From Gracilariopsis chorda (taxonomy: Eukaryota; Rhodophyta; Florideophyceae; Gracilariales; Gracilariaceae): DNA of 64,000 nucleotides. Below are positions 44,541-54,633 of the stretch, piece by piece. The translations under genes were made by a program, and so were the position numbers. A model generated the notes under the pieces. The model made no database searches. It was given only the letters and a program-made list of their open reading frames with translations, and had not been told where the DNA came from. The stretch's first letter is position 1, and each line of letters starts with the position of its first letter. The stretch is from NCBI GenBank assembly GCA_003194525.1, contig NBIV01000360.1, positions 1 to 64,000 of the forward strand. The letters are read 5' to 3'.

Positions 44541-45179
44541 TTAGTTCGGAAAACCACCTGTCACCCCCTGCCTCCTCCATATTTCCAGACGTATCCCTCT
44601 ACCCGGGCTAATTCTGCAAGCTGTCACCCTGAATCCACAGAATCTCCCATAAATAAGTTTTATCTAGCCTGCTATCCACTACTGTGGTGTACCCGTGTAC
44701 CACGCGCAGATTCCGTTGTTAAGGCGCATCCGGCCAAGCCGTTGCCACATACACTATCCAATCCGTCGGCACAAGTATAACCTCTACTCATAAATGAGCA
44801 ACTTCCCGGAATACCTGGAATGGCAATTAAGTGCCTTCGCGAGCAATTGCACTTCAGTTTCCGGAGGTCAGAGCGCCTCGCCAGCCATATAGGCTGGCTC
44901 GAGTGCCGCTGATCTCGGATGCGTAATTGCAAGCCCCCTCACCGTCTTCCTGCCGCCATATGCAGCCAGTAGGACTCCAAAGGCCTCAAAGCCATCACTA
45001 CCATGCTCCTGACTTTTAAGGCTTTGAGATAGCGCCCGCTCATTGCGCTTTACTGCCAGTTGGTCCCTGCGTCACTAGTAGACCCAGTGGATTGTCACCC
45101 CAGTGGCTGGCTCTCTTCCGCTACTGTCGCCTAGTTGACTACTATCCCAGTTCGCCAAAGGACTTAGTATTTTACTACA

Positions 45180-46780
45180 CGTAGTCGTTGCAATGGCTCT
45201 ACGGTATTTGAGGTGGATGTACGTATATTGGCACCAAGTGGATGGTTGAGTGTGTGCACGCTCATCTAGGAAAGAAGGATTCTAGAGTGGATTGCAGAAT
45301 GATAGACGCTTGTGCACGTGTGCTACCGAACCTTGCTGTGATTGTATGTTTTACTTGGAAAGACTTCTTGGGATGCCCGACAATCGTCCAGCCACGTGTG
45401 TTGGCGTGAGAAGGTGTGCAATATTTTTGTTTATTATTACTATATATTTCTGTAGCATATCTACTTAGGTGAGCGCGACCTCACTGTCGCGAGCGCTAAG
45501 TAAAGTGTACCAGAGTCTCTGGGCGCACAGAAGTGTTAATTTTGACCTGACCAATCCGGCTCTGAATTTTATTGCGTTTGCGGCGTGCACTAATTTACCC
45601 GGAAGGTAATTGCAATCGCTTTGTACTATCTACACGCTCGGTACGACTGCAGATATACTGTGTTCACTAATTGTCGTTTGAAATCTATTTTCTCTGTGTT
45701 GCAGATATCGAACCTGTATTGGGTATTATTTTGTTGTTTCTTGTTGCTTTTGCACTCACCGTCACCCGCAATCCGCACGACCCGTCCCGTGGTTCCGTTA
45801 TGTCTTTGGATAACCCTCTTTTCTGGGTATGCACTGGTCCACCGTATGCCTGTTCCACCGTTTCCAAGGTTTACCGTTCCTCTTTACCTCCGTAGTATTT
45901 TCGAACTACAGTCGGTCTTAATCCCGACATCTGGGTAGACGAAGGGCTCAAGCGCTGAGTCTACCTTGCGAGAGGGCCGGGACTTGGATATCTTTGAGTG
46001 TCACGCATTGGCGGGTTTTGCATTACATCCCGTGCTGCGTAGACGCGCATAGGCTGGAGGTTTCTTGAAGATATTCGTGTCTTTGAACAACACTTGACTT
46101 GAGCCTCGTCGCAGCCCAAGGCAAGAGGTTGCTTCGCAGCTGCCTCGACGCCTTGAGAACTCCAAAGGTGCCGTTGCATTCCCTGTTCTTTTGTATGCAT
46201 GAGTCAAAACACAACTACGGTAACCCCTTACCTTTGCAGAAAAAGGGTTATATTCTACGTCACGTGTCCGATGGGTGGGAGCATGTACAGTCGGAAGCTT
46301 AACCCATGTGTTCAGATCTTTGGCGGAGGCTGTGTCCTTTTTGGCGCAGAAGCTTTGTCGGAGTCCCACGGACAAGAAAGAAAGAGAGGGCACTTTTGCC
46401 TCGTTGACCTCTCTAAGATCAACGACGAATGGCTTCATCATCATCTTACCGCGCTCTCACTGTCTCTGCCTGCGAAGAGATCGTGACAGTAAGATCGAAG
46501 GCGTGTAAGCTTCTGTCTCTAAAGACCGAGCGCGCTAGAGTGACATGGTGACGAAGTCACTATGGCATAAACTGGTGCCTACATCTTTGCTCTGAACCTG
46601 GGCACAACACCTTGCATGCTTGTTTGGTAAAGTTAAACACTTTCTAACTTCTTACTTCGCCGTTCCGCAATTGTGTTTATTGATGTTTGGGTTGGCTCGC
46701 CTCGCCTGCCGGTCCTGGACATCGTTATGCTTTTGGGTCGGGGCGTTTGATTTAGGTACGGCATGGTCAGTGCCATCATC
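45180..46780. other. Spacer with a decayed exon-like segment
   Basis: Most of this 1.6 kb is unassigned. Coding-like sequence is visible at 45671-45958 (listed separately) and perhaps just upstream (about 45480-45605), where a frame reads VNFDLTNPALNFIAFAAC before a possible AG|GTAATT donor. Frames at 46000-46500 on either strand have no recognisable domain. Confidence 0.4.
45671..45958 (+). pseudogene. Exon-like remnant of a membrane protein
   Basis: After a good acceptor-like site (TTCTCTGTGTTGCAG, ending 45704) the frame encodes DIEPVLGIILLFLVAFAL, a transmembrane helix, then TRNPHDPSRG, NPLFWVCTGPPYAC and RSSLPP. An in-frame TAG (45893-45895) interrupts it, and coding-like sequence continues in the same frame (YFRTTVGLNPDIWVDEGLKR) to a TGA at 45958. 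I cannot name the protein. A CAG-to-TAG change would explain the inner stop. It may be the end of a decayed host gene; a joining splice from the upstream segment does not keep frame, so the model is uncertain. Confidence 0.35.
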
Positions 46781-46900
46781 ACACTCAGCCACATCAAGTT
46801 GACAAGCGCCGGAACCCATCTCGCACTCCGAAGCTAAGCCACTTTGAGCCGGATCAGTACTGACATGAGGGATCGGTCGGGAATCCCCGGTGCCGAGTGT
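46781..46900 (+). rRNA. 5S ribosomal RNA
   Basis: This 120-nt gene has helix I from ACACTCAGC and GCCGAGTGT (one A-C mismatch), the internal control region AGCTAAGCCACTTTGAGC, GATCGGTCGGGAATCCCCGG and a strong T-run (TTTTTGGTTTTTTTTTT) as the RNA polymerase III terminator. It lies about 190 bp upstream of NOP14 on the same strand. Its sequence looks more canonical than the copy at 5292-5411. Single dispersed copies rather than tandem arrays are seen here. Confidence 0.93.
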
Positions 46901-47093
46901 TTTTGGTTTTTTTTTTGCTTTTTACTTGCGTATCATTTTGAGGATTCCGATCGAGTTCGAAGCCGTACAACGACGTCTTCGCAATCCTGCCCTAATTGGG
47001 GTTCGGTTTGGTTGACATTTCTATGCTGTTCCACAACATCACGCCTGCTTTCACTCAACGTCACCATCCCGAAGCCGTTGAGCATCAATTTTC

Positions 47094-49433
47094 ATGCCGT
47101 CAAAACGAAAGAGGCCGTTGTTGGCGTCGGCCGCCGCGAAACCGCGCCCACCCAAAACCAATCCTTTCGATGAGCAATGGAAGAAAGCTCATCGAACCAC
47201 TCAGCGTAAGAAGCTGCAAAGAGCGTCAACTCCTTCGTCGAACAGTTTTATAGACCGTCGTATAGGCGAAACGAACCCTGCGCTAGACGAAAAATCAAGA
47301 TACCTCTTCCGACTGCAACGTGAGCGTGCAAACAGCACCAAGAAACATGCCCGCTTTTCTTTGCACGATGACGAGGACGAGGGAGACGCCTTTTTCTCAT
47401 TTGAAAATATGGATGAACCTGACCTTTCTGAAGATGATAAAGGCTCGGACGTTGAAGACCCCGTGAAGGGCAACTTGAAACAACCCGTTGATCCCTTCTT
47501 CACTGTCAAGAAACTTGATCCTGATGATGCTGACGAGGAAGATGTCGAGCCTCGAACGAAGAGGGAAGTCATGCATGAGCTCATTCAGAAAAGCAAGATG
47601 TTCAAGACTTTGCGACAACACCAAAAGCATGAAATTGATGATCAAACCACCGAGCTGGACGAAAAGCTTCCGCAGATCATGCAATTACTAGTTCAATCGA
47701 GTGTCGAAACTCCCTCCCAGAAACCAAAGTTAACTCTAAAGCCCGCGAAGAAGGATGCCTCTATATTCAATGAAGATGGTGAAGGTACATCAACCAAACA
47801 CGAGCCGAGTCACTCCTTCCAATATGAAGACGTGTATAAAGAGCTTGCGCAGGAGAAACGCGCCACACCAGCTGAACGTCTTCTTACGGAAGAAGAAACT
47901 GCACAAAGACAGAAAGAGCAGCTTTTGCGACTGGAGAAGCTGCGTAATGACCGCATGCGCAATTTGGACGACGATGATGAGCGGAAGAAACAACGAGCTG
48001 GCGATGATCTGGATGACGATTTTGATGTTAGCAGTTCTGAGAGCGAACAATCAGAGGAACATAGTGAAGACGAGTCTGATGCTGATGAACGCGCTGAACA
48101 TAAAGATCATGCTTTCTTGGAGAGCTTACTTCCGGACAAGCTCATTGCAGTCGAAGGCGAGGGTCGCGACGATATACCCTTTGCATTCAGGAAAGCACCA
48201 TGGAGCGCCTCCGATCTTCAAAGTTTGTTTCAAGGTGCCACGGTACAACAGCGTTCTGTTGTTATGGAGAGATTGATTAAGTGTTTCGCTATATCTCTCA
48301 ATCCTGGCAAGAATCGCCCAAAGTTAATGCGACTGTCGGAAGTGGCGCTGCAAAGAGTAGAAGCGCTGTGTGGAGTGAAGAAGAATTTCGCAGTGGCAGC
48401 TGCAGAAATCGATATGCTGCTCAATCACGTTCACGCGCTTGGATTTGAACAGATCGCGAGCTTGTGGGGTCGTCGCCACGTCATAGAGTGCTACACCAAA
48501 CTTGCAGAAGGGGAGGGCAGTCTTTGCCAGCGATGGGGCACACACAATCTACTCATGCTACGGGCTGTTGGCGCTCTGTTTCCAGCTTCTGATGCACGAC
48601 ATCCGGTTGCTACACCTCTGCAACTGCTGTTATCCGAGGCGCTTTCGGTACAAAGAATGACTACACTGGCTGACGTTGTGATGGGTGTACTCATTGGCGA
48701 TACGTTGCTTGAGCTTCTGGGCGAGGCCGAACGGTTTTCGCCCGAGCTTGGGGCCTTTGTCGGTGAAGTACTTCGTGGTACTGTTGGTGTTGGTCCACTT
48801 GCGCATGTAATCGAGGACTTTGGCAAGACAGAGGATACTCTTTCGTTATCTGATTACGCATATATGATATCTGGTAGGGGGGGCGATAATAGGGTAACAC
48901 GAGCGAAGATTATCAACGCAGTAACATGTTTTGCTGAAGAGCTGACGTTTTCCGGACGGGTACCTAACGCAGATCTTGTTTTCGTACGTGTTCCTATAGA
49001 TGAGCTTGAGAAGGAGACGGCAAAGCGTATGGAGTCAATAGTTGCGAGGGCTCAGAAGGGGCGTATTCCGCTTCAACTGTATACGAAGACCAGCGGAAAG
49101 CGCAAGTTCAAACTTCGAAATCCGAGATTCTCCGCGGAATGTGGGGTTTTCCGGAAAAGACCAAGGAGCACGTTTGATAATATGTCGAAGGGTGACATAC
49201 AAGCGTCTGCGAAGCGTATCCGAAAGGCGATGAAGAAGGAAGAACGGGGACTTGCAAGAGATGTGCGCCGGGAAGCAGAGTTACGTACGGCTGAACTGGC
49301 TGCCAGTGAGAAGATTAGGCGCGAAGAACGGGATGTTAAAGATAAGGCTGTGCGCTCGTTCTTCGCGTCGCAGCAGGCTACATGGCGAGCTGCTGAAAAG
49401 CGACAAAAGAAACTGAGTGGGAAAAAGTGGTAA
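47094..49433 (+). CDS. NOP14: Nucleolar protein NOP14 (SSU processome)
   Basis: The 779-aa protein matches NOP14, a nucleolar component of the small-subunit processome needed for 18S rRNA maturation and 40S export. Seen: a basic start (PSKRKRPLLASAAAKPRPPK), then NPFDEQW near residue 24, the family's NPF motif. Acidic stretches follow (DDEDEGDAFFSFEN, then DLDDDFDVSSSESEQSEEHS). LPDKLIAVEGEGRDDIPFAF and then the helical middle region lead to a C-terminal basic tail with EERGLARDVRREAEL, the conserved KG-x-x-RE-x-R-x-D block. Length is close to fungal NOP14 (about 810 aa). There is one uninterrupted exon, and the start ATG follows a pyrimidine/purine leader. Confidence 0.93.
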   Translation: MPSKRKRPLLASAAAKPRPPKTNPFDEQWKKAHRTTQRKKLQRASTPSSNSFIDRRIGETNPALDEKSRYLFRLQRERANSTKKHARFSLHDDEDEGDAFFSFENMDEPDLSEDDKGSDVEDPVKGNLKQPVDPFFTVKKLDPDDADEEDVEPRTKREVMHELIQKSKMFKTLRQHQKHEIDDQTTELDEKLPQIMQLLVQSSVETPSQKPKLTLKPAKKDASIFNEDGEGTSTKHEPSHSFQYEDVYKELAQEKRATPAERLLTEEETAQRQKEQLLRLEKLRNDRMRNLDDDDERKKQRAGDDLDDDFDVSSSESEQSEEHSEDESDADERAEHKDHAFLESLLPDKLIAVEGEGRDDIPFAFRKAPWSASDLQSLFQGATVQQRSVVMERLIKCFAISLNPGKNRPKLMRLSEVALQRVEALCGVKKNFAVAAAEIDMLLNHVHALGFEQIASLWGRRHVIECYTKLAEGEGSLCQRWGTHNLLMLRAVGALFPASDARHPVATPLQLLLSEALSVQRMTTLADVVMGVLIGDTLLELLGEAERFSPELGAFVGEVLRGTVGVGPLAHVIEDFGKTEDTLSLSDYAYMISGRGGDNRVTRAKIINAVTCFAEELTFSGRVPNADLVFVRVPIDELEKETAKRMESIVARAQKGRIPLQLYTKTSGKRKFKLRNPRFSAECGVFRKRPRSTFDNMSKGDIQASAKRIRKAMKKEERGLARDVRREAELRTAELAASEKIRREERDVKDKAVRSFFASQQATWRAAEKRQKKLSGKKW

Positions 49434-50677
49434 TCTGGCTGTGGGAGAGACGTGTATATTCTATACAATGTAGCGCACGACGGTGCTGGTGGTGCTTTGG
49501 GTGGCGGCTGTTGGCACGAAAGTTGTCTGTTGCACAAGGGAAGAGATTAAGATGGTGTTTAGTGCGTTTGCTCATGGCTGCTAGAACATGCGCAGTGCGT
49601 ATGATGGTTTATTGAGGAATTGCACAAGAGCACAAGAGACTTGTGGAGTGGAGCGATCACTTGTTAGGGTGTGCGTAAGCGGCGTGAAGACTTTGAGAGA
49701 TGTGCCGACGTTGCTGTTGCTGCGAATGAGGAAGGAAAATAGATGCGCAACGGAGTTGGCTGTCTGGGCAGTGACGAGCTTATTAGAGAGTTGGTACAAC
49801 GGTACGTCGAAGTAAAGTATTTACCCTGTGCAGATGAGGAAAGCCCTTTCTTCTTTAACAGAACAACCGGGGTTTTGGAAGGATTGAACTAGTTGAAGTA
49901 ATCTAGTTGGGATCTTCTGGTACAAGTTGGTTGAATATGTATGGACAAAAAGCTTTCTTGTCTGTAGCGTCCACCACGGTAGGATGTCGAGACACGCATT
50001 CGAAAGTCACATTCGTAGCGCTTTTCAAGAATATGGCTTCAGCGCAGCGACGGTATCGATGGCGTATTCCGAGCCAAGAGAGCCACCGAGCGCGGTGAGA
50101 GAAAGCACAAGGGCGAGCGCGGCGGTGCGACAATCAGAAAAAGGAGGCAAGCGAAGGTGCGCGACGTCAGCAAGGTGGACAAGGGGACGCGCTCGCCGCG
50201 CTCGAGGAGGGCGTGCGCTGCGCAGCTTACCAAGAGCTCCCAGACGGGCTCGAGCGCGCCTTTGTACTATGTACCAAGTTAGCAGGGAAATCCCCGGGGA
50301 TTGCAGCCTGTTGCCGCGCCATAGACCCCGCCGCAAGGCATCGTCAACGGACGAAACTGAACTTAGATCAGCGCTGTTTCAACCAGTGACCAGGGCCATG
50401 CCTGTCCGAATTTTGCCTCGTGACCATCAGTGACGTTAACATACAGGTCACGGACCCTGTACCGTATGTACTGAGCCAATAAGCGTATGGTACCATTGGT
50501 GGATCTCCCGGTTCTGGGTCCAGAGTTCTGATCCGGAGACTTTCTGACAGCCCTTCCAACACTACTAGTGGGGACACTGGAAGAATTTCTGCTCCTCTGC
50601 GACTAAGCTGCTCCGATGATTCTGAATCACCGCGGCTGTTAGGCGTATTCTTAACGGTAACACGCGCCGCCAAGCAA
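49434..50677. other. Spacer with a GC-rich island, no gene called
   Basis: NOP14 and the glycosyltransferase-like gene converge across 1.2 kb. A GC-rich patch (50060-50330) has one frame with coding-like codon use (EEGVRCAAYQELPDGLERAF, then VLCTKLAGKSPGIAACCRAI) ending at a TGA near 50390, but no start or domain is recognised. It could be an old gene remnant. The rest holds nothing I can support. Confidence 0.4.
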
Positions 50678-52057
50678 TCACATGGTTCGGACGGCAACAC
50701 GCTTGGGGCGATAAATGCGAAACCAAAGCCAGCAAGCCGCTCTCAGGCACACGAGAACAGGATATATGTATAGCAATGAGCTTTTCTCCACAACGCCTAC
50801 GGTGGCGAAAAGTACCAGAACCGCTCGCTTGGGCATACGAGATACGAACGCCCAAAATCGATGCTGCCAGTTGCGCTTTACGCAGTAATAAGCGTTGTTA
50901 CACAAATCTCCCCCCGCAACCATAACACGTCCTCCGGGAAGTAGATGAGTGAAATTCCTGCGACTCTCAGAGGCCGCATTATACAACTTGCGGGAAAATG
51001 ATGCTGTGAGCAGATACAGCGTCAGCGCGAACAGGAATAAAACGAAGACTGCACGAAAGCCGGTAACAAATCTGAACGTGCCGCGCGCCATGTTCTTAGC
51101 TGTGGATGTGCAGCAGTGATAGGCAACGACAGCGACGGCTACAACTATGAACACAGTGTTGCGGATTACATATTCATATCGGCAAGAGAAGCGACCAAGG
51201 TTGGAGATGTCAGTCTTATAGCGAGCGTTTCCCTTGAGGTGCCAGCCGAGGAATCCGTTGGGTCTTCCAGTGGTTTTCCCAGGATGCTTGTGTTCGCATA
51301 CACCGAGAAGAGCTTTCTGTTCCGCGAAGAAGCTTTTTGTGGGTTTGTATCGCTGGTTCCACTGCTTGGCAATATTTCGTGAGGTTTTGCTCATACGCCA
51401 TGCATGGAAACCGGAATTAAGGGACCACATCCCGTGCTGATACACAACATGCATAGTTCTTGGAACCTCTTTCCGCAGACGAGTTTCTAAGACAGGTCTG
51501 GAATGTATGTATGCATCGGTGTCGGAATACACAACCCATGAAGACTGACGGCAGCGTTGCAGTGCGAAACGAATGATTGCCACTCGTGCCCAGTTCATCT
51601 TTTGGGGGCTGTATCTTTGGATGGGTATAGCATACAAGTCGTAGTGATGAAGCAGATGTCGGCGCGTATCAACACCCACGTAGACGATGGGTCGACGGCA
51701 CTGGCCTGCGATGCGGACGGTGATGTTGGAAATGGGATCGACTACATGTTCGTTTGTGTTGTCGTCAAGTACTGACGACTGCTGCAAGAGCGATGGGAAA
51801 TGTAAGAGATTAATGAAGGTTAGAACTACCAGCGTCACCACAGAAACGTGCAGCCCGTTGATCGCCAGTCTGCCTGTGTGGGTGCATTCTTCACCCAACG
51901 TACACAATGTAGCAAAAAAGTTAGCAACACTGCGGCCGCTCCTCGGGAACCATGGAACGGAGTTCGCACTTCGCTAAGGGACACACACCTACGTACGATT
52001 GGGCGTAGAACTAAACGTGTCCCGAAGAAAGATGCAACGGGAATGAACCGTTTCCAT
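50678..52057 (-). CDS. Type II membrane glycosyltransferase-like protein
   Basis: The main exon (50678-51873) has no usable ATG at its 5' end. I infer a first exon 51997-52057 and a 123-nt intron 51874-51996: donor GTACGT, branch-like TTGCTAAC about 47 nt before the acceptor CACACAG. Splicing gives METVHSRCIFLRDTFSSTPN followed in frame by RRLAINGLHVSVVTLVVLTF, a basic cytosolic tail and a signal-anchor helix, total 418 aa. The lumenal part has VVYSDTDAYIHS, a DxD metal/nucleotide-sugar motif (about residues 138-140), and NSGFHAWRMSK as in GT34/GT77-like transferases. The C-terminal third has two more hydrophobic helices, odd for this class, and might be a fusion or wrong 3' frame. Golgi location and sugar transfer are inferred. 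It is divergent from the kinase gene. Confidence 0.62.
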
Positions 52058-52432
52058 GAGGGAAGACGATTCACGTTTGTTACCTGGCGTCATGAGGCTT
52101 GAGAGCTGAGATGACGGCAGCTGAGACTCTTCAGGTAGTCTCAAATTGTCTCAGGTTGAGACTATCAACCTGAGAATGGCACCTTGCAAGCCACGGCTCG
52201 TGAGAAAGGTCGGAAATTCAGGACATCCAGCTAATCTCTGCAAAATCGGAGAGAGTATGCAGTACAGTAATACGCACACTTACGACGCTCATGCATTGTC
52301 CAGATTTCCAGCAGGGCCCACCAGAAAGCTGCGAACAGTGGCCTCCGTAAACGAAACATATGCGGTGATCCACCTCCACCTCGGTCGTCCGAAAGTCTTG
52401 TGCGACATCTATTCACCCGCAAAGCTTCTCCA
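52058..52432. promoter_or_regulatory. Divergent promoter region with a perfect hairpin
   Basis: About 375 bp separate the inferred starts of the glycosyltransferase-like and kinase genes. At 52149-52175 there is a perfect inverted repeat, TCTCAGGTTGA / TCAACCTGAGA with a 5-nt spacer, preceded by related TCTCAAATTGTCTC words. It may be a bidirectional control site. Confidence 0.5.
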
Positions 52433-53469
52433 ATGACTATCGCCGTCCAGACAAACCATATCTGCCCGCCAGATCGAACACCACAGCCGTATGTTGTTGT
52501 GATCGCCAACACCGACAGAAGTAGTGTCATTGTGAAGCACAACAGTGACGGCAAACTTTGTTTTCCACGATTAGAATGTCCCGAATTACCTTTCTATGGG
52601 CGGAAAGTGTGTGAATGCATTAGCCAGCGATTTGAGAAGATGTGCGGGACTAGGTATGAACTTATACTGCTGTATTCTACAATCAACGACCATTTCAATG
52701 ACCACATCAGGCCCGTGTTTTCCGCTTTTCATTGCTTGTCCCCATACGAGAAGGGTACAGGTACGCCTGTGGCTCCTGCATGCGAGCAGTACGAGTGGAT
52801 GGCGGCAAATGAAGTAGAGAAGCAACTCATTATGCTTGGCGAGGAAAATAGTCGCTGGATAAACGACACTAAAGACTTTGAATCTTTCTTTTTCATGATG
52901 AGGGACAGCGAGTACAAGAAATATGAAAATGAACATGGTGCGCGACCGTGGGAAATACCAGGCTGGTTCACCAGTACATCCAACGCTGCACATGATACAC
53001 TTGCAAAGCTGGGATACGAACTGCAAGGTGGATTTGAGCAGTTCCAAGTCACTCATGGTACTGCCGCTGTACTGAGAGCTAATACAAAACAAGGCAGAGT
53101 ATACCTGAAAGCGAGTAACGGTATAGAGGGAAAGCTGACCAGCCTGGTGGCAAGCTTTGCGCCGCATCTGGTGAGGAACCCGATATTTGTGGACGAGGAA
53201 AACCAGTGGATGCTAATGAACGATGAAGGTGAGCCTGTTGGTGACGATACGAGACGCGAGGATTTCTGCAGGCTTTTGATCGAATATGGAAAACTTCAAT
53301 TACAATCTATGCAACATATTGGACGACTCCTAAAAATCAAATTGCGCGCTCCACGCAAATACCAAATTGCGGGAAAGGTTCCATTCTGCGTATCCGACCT
53401 GCCACTGAAATTCCAGAGCAAACCGAGCGATCAGAGTCTTAGGATCCTGCCCATCTTCCCTTTTCCGAA

Positions 53470-54633
53470 ATGGACACCACAACTGTTCTACTGCTTACAT
53501 TACTAACTCGGCGTCAGCGACACTCAATACGCTTCAGGGATAGGCATACAACTATTGTGAGACGACGCAGAGACAGGCGCATTAGCAGACAGGCGCTTCT
53601 CAACCCTGCAGACTCACCATTTGTGTTCTTGTTTCGTTCCATGTGCGACAGCTCACTAATAACGCTAACAGGAATTGATCACAGTACTTTCACGCATGTC
53701 TTAAACCAGTTTCAGCACATATAAAACGAATATACCCCATACACAGCAAGCGGTTTCCTGCAAAGACGTAGGTGTAGACGTGGACGACCGCGATCAATGG
53801 ACGCAACGAAATGTTTGGGACTTGTCCTGTGCTGGCATCGAACAAGAGGAGCTCTCCGGAACCTCTGTCTTCTCTTTGGCATCCCAAGTTCTGTGTGCTC
53901 AATCTTTTTACGTTTCGGTAGGAGAATATTGCTGCGGGTTCTGGCGCATGATGTTAACGCGGAGGTGAGGATACCGACCGAAACAGAGGTTCAGGCTTTC
54001 AAAGATGCTTTCAAACAAAAGTATCACACATTGGAAGAGGTTTATTCAGTGGCAGATGGTTTGAAACTGCTGCTAGAGCAATCCCAGGACTTCGTGGTGC
54101 AGAATATGTTTTACAATGGATGGACCCATGATCATTACGTTTCCAATGTTCTTGTATTTGCTCCAAATGGTACAGTTATTGCTTGCGCAATCAACGCGCC
54201 CGGTAGTATGCATGATTCGGTTGTGTCGGAGTGGGGAAATATATATACTAAGTTGGGTCTGGAACATGAGAAAAATGGCGGTAAATGCGTTGTAGACTCT
54301 GCATTCTGTCGCAATTCGTATCCTTTTTTAATCAAGTCGTCTCAAGATGAGACAAGGGCCAAAGATGCCAGAGAAGTTCTTCAAATCCGACAGGCAACAT
54401 CCGCTCGACAAGCATCCGAATGGGGTATGAGGTCGTTTCAGAGTATGTTTCCGCGATTGAAGGACAGGTTCATGTACGAGGAAAACGGAGAAAGACGAGT
54501 TATGTTGCTTTGTAGCATACATCTGTTTAATTTGCGCACGCGAATGGTTGGGATCAACCAAATATTAAGCACCTACATGCCTCATCTTAGTGTGGAAGCT
54601 AATGATTTTCTCCAGAGCAGCTTAAACATTTAG
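53470..54633 (+). CDS. Harbinger DDE transposase (one inner stop)
   Basis: From the ATG the frame runs 387 codons to a TAG at 54631-54633, interrupted only by TAA at 53722-53724 after FTHVLNQFQHI. Seen: an N-terminal helical block (SSLITLTGIDHSTF) and CLGLVLCWHRTRGALRNLC. The catalytic set is VADGLK (first Asp), PGSMHDSVV (second Asp) and RQASEWGMRSFQ (Glu), followed by the VDSAF block typical of the DDE_Tnp_4 family. The catalytic residues are all present. The reading on both sides of the TAA is in one frame, so a single substitution likely inactivated this copy; an intron removing the TAA is not evident. Confidence 0.88.

Larger units (their letters stand above)
41027..44648 (-). mobile_element. 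Mutator-like element (MULE) with J-domain ORF
   Basis: This 3622-bp element is flanked by a 9-bp target duplication, ATAAATAAG (41018-41026 and 44649-44657), the size typical of MULEs. Terminal inverted repeats share GCTTGCAGAATTAG (left, ending 41069; right, starting 44608) preceded by GGGTGAC; outside this they are diverged. GGGTGACA-type motifs recur just inside both ends (for example near 41200, 41298, 44378, 44464, 44514), as transposase-binding sites often do. The coding strand is minus: a J-domain segment (43626-44540), then a MuDR-type transposase (41343-43607). The transposase is broken. The element inserted into an LTR of family A. Confidence 0.88.
40401..44856 (-). repeat. Solo LTR family A, split by a MULE
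   Basis: The unit starts TGTAGTGCAATGCC and ends CAATTGCACTTCA. Removing the MULE (41027-44648) and one copy of its 9-bp duplication leaves about 825 bp, the family length. A perfect 5-bp target duplication GTTTC flanks it (40396-40400 and 44857-44861). It lies inside LTR family B. Confidence 0.92.
40193..45179 (-). repeat. LTR family B, split by an LTR-A insertion
   Basis: On the minus strand this LTR begins TGTAGTAAAATACTAAGTCC and ends near GGTCATTCTCCTGCA. Its own sequence is only 40193-40400 plus 44862-45179 (about 526 bp). The middle is a family A solo LTR that itself contains a MULE. The uninterrupted relative at 59251-59779 shows the empty site directly. Flanks CCTAG (40188-40192) and CGTAG (45180-45184) agree at four of five bases and may be its old target duplication. 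Confidence 0.85.
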
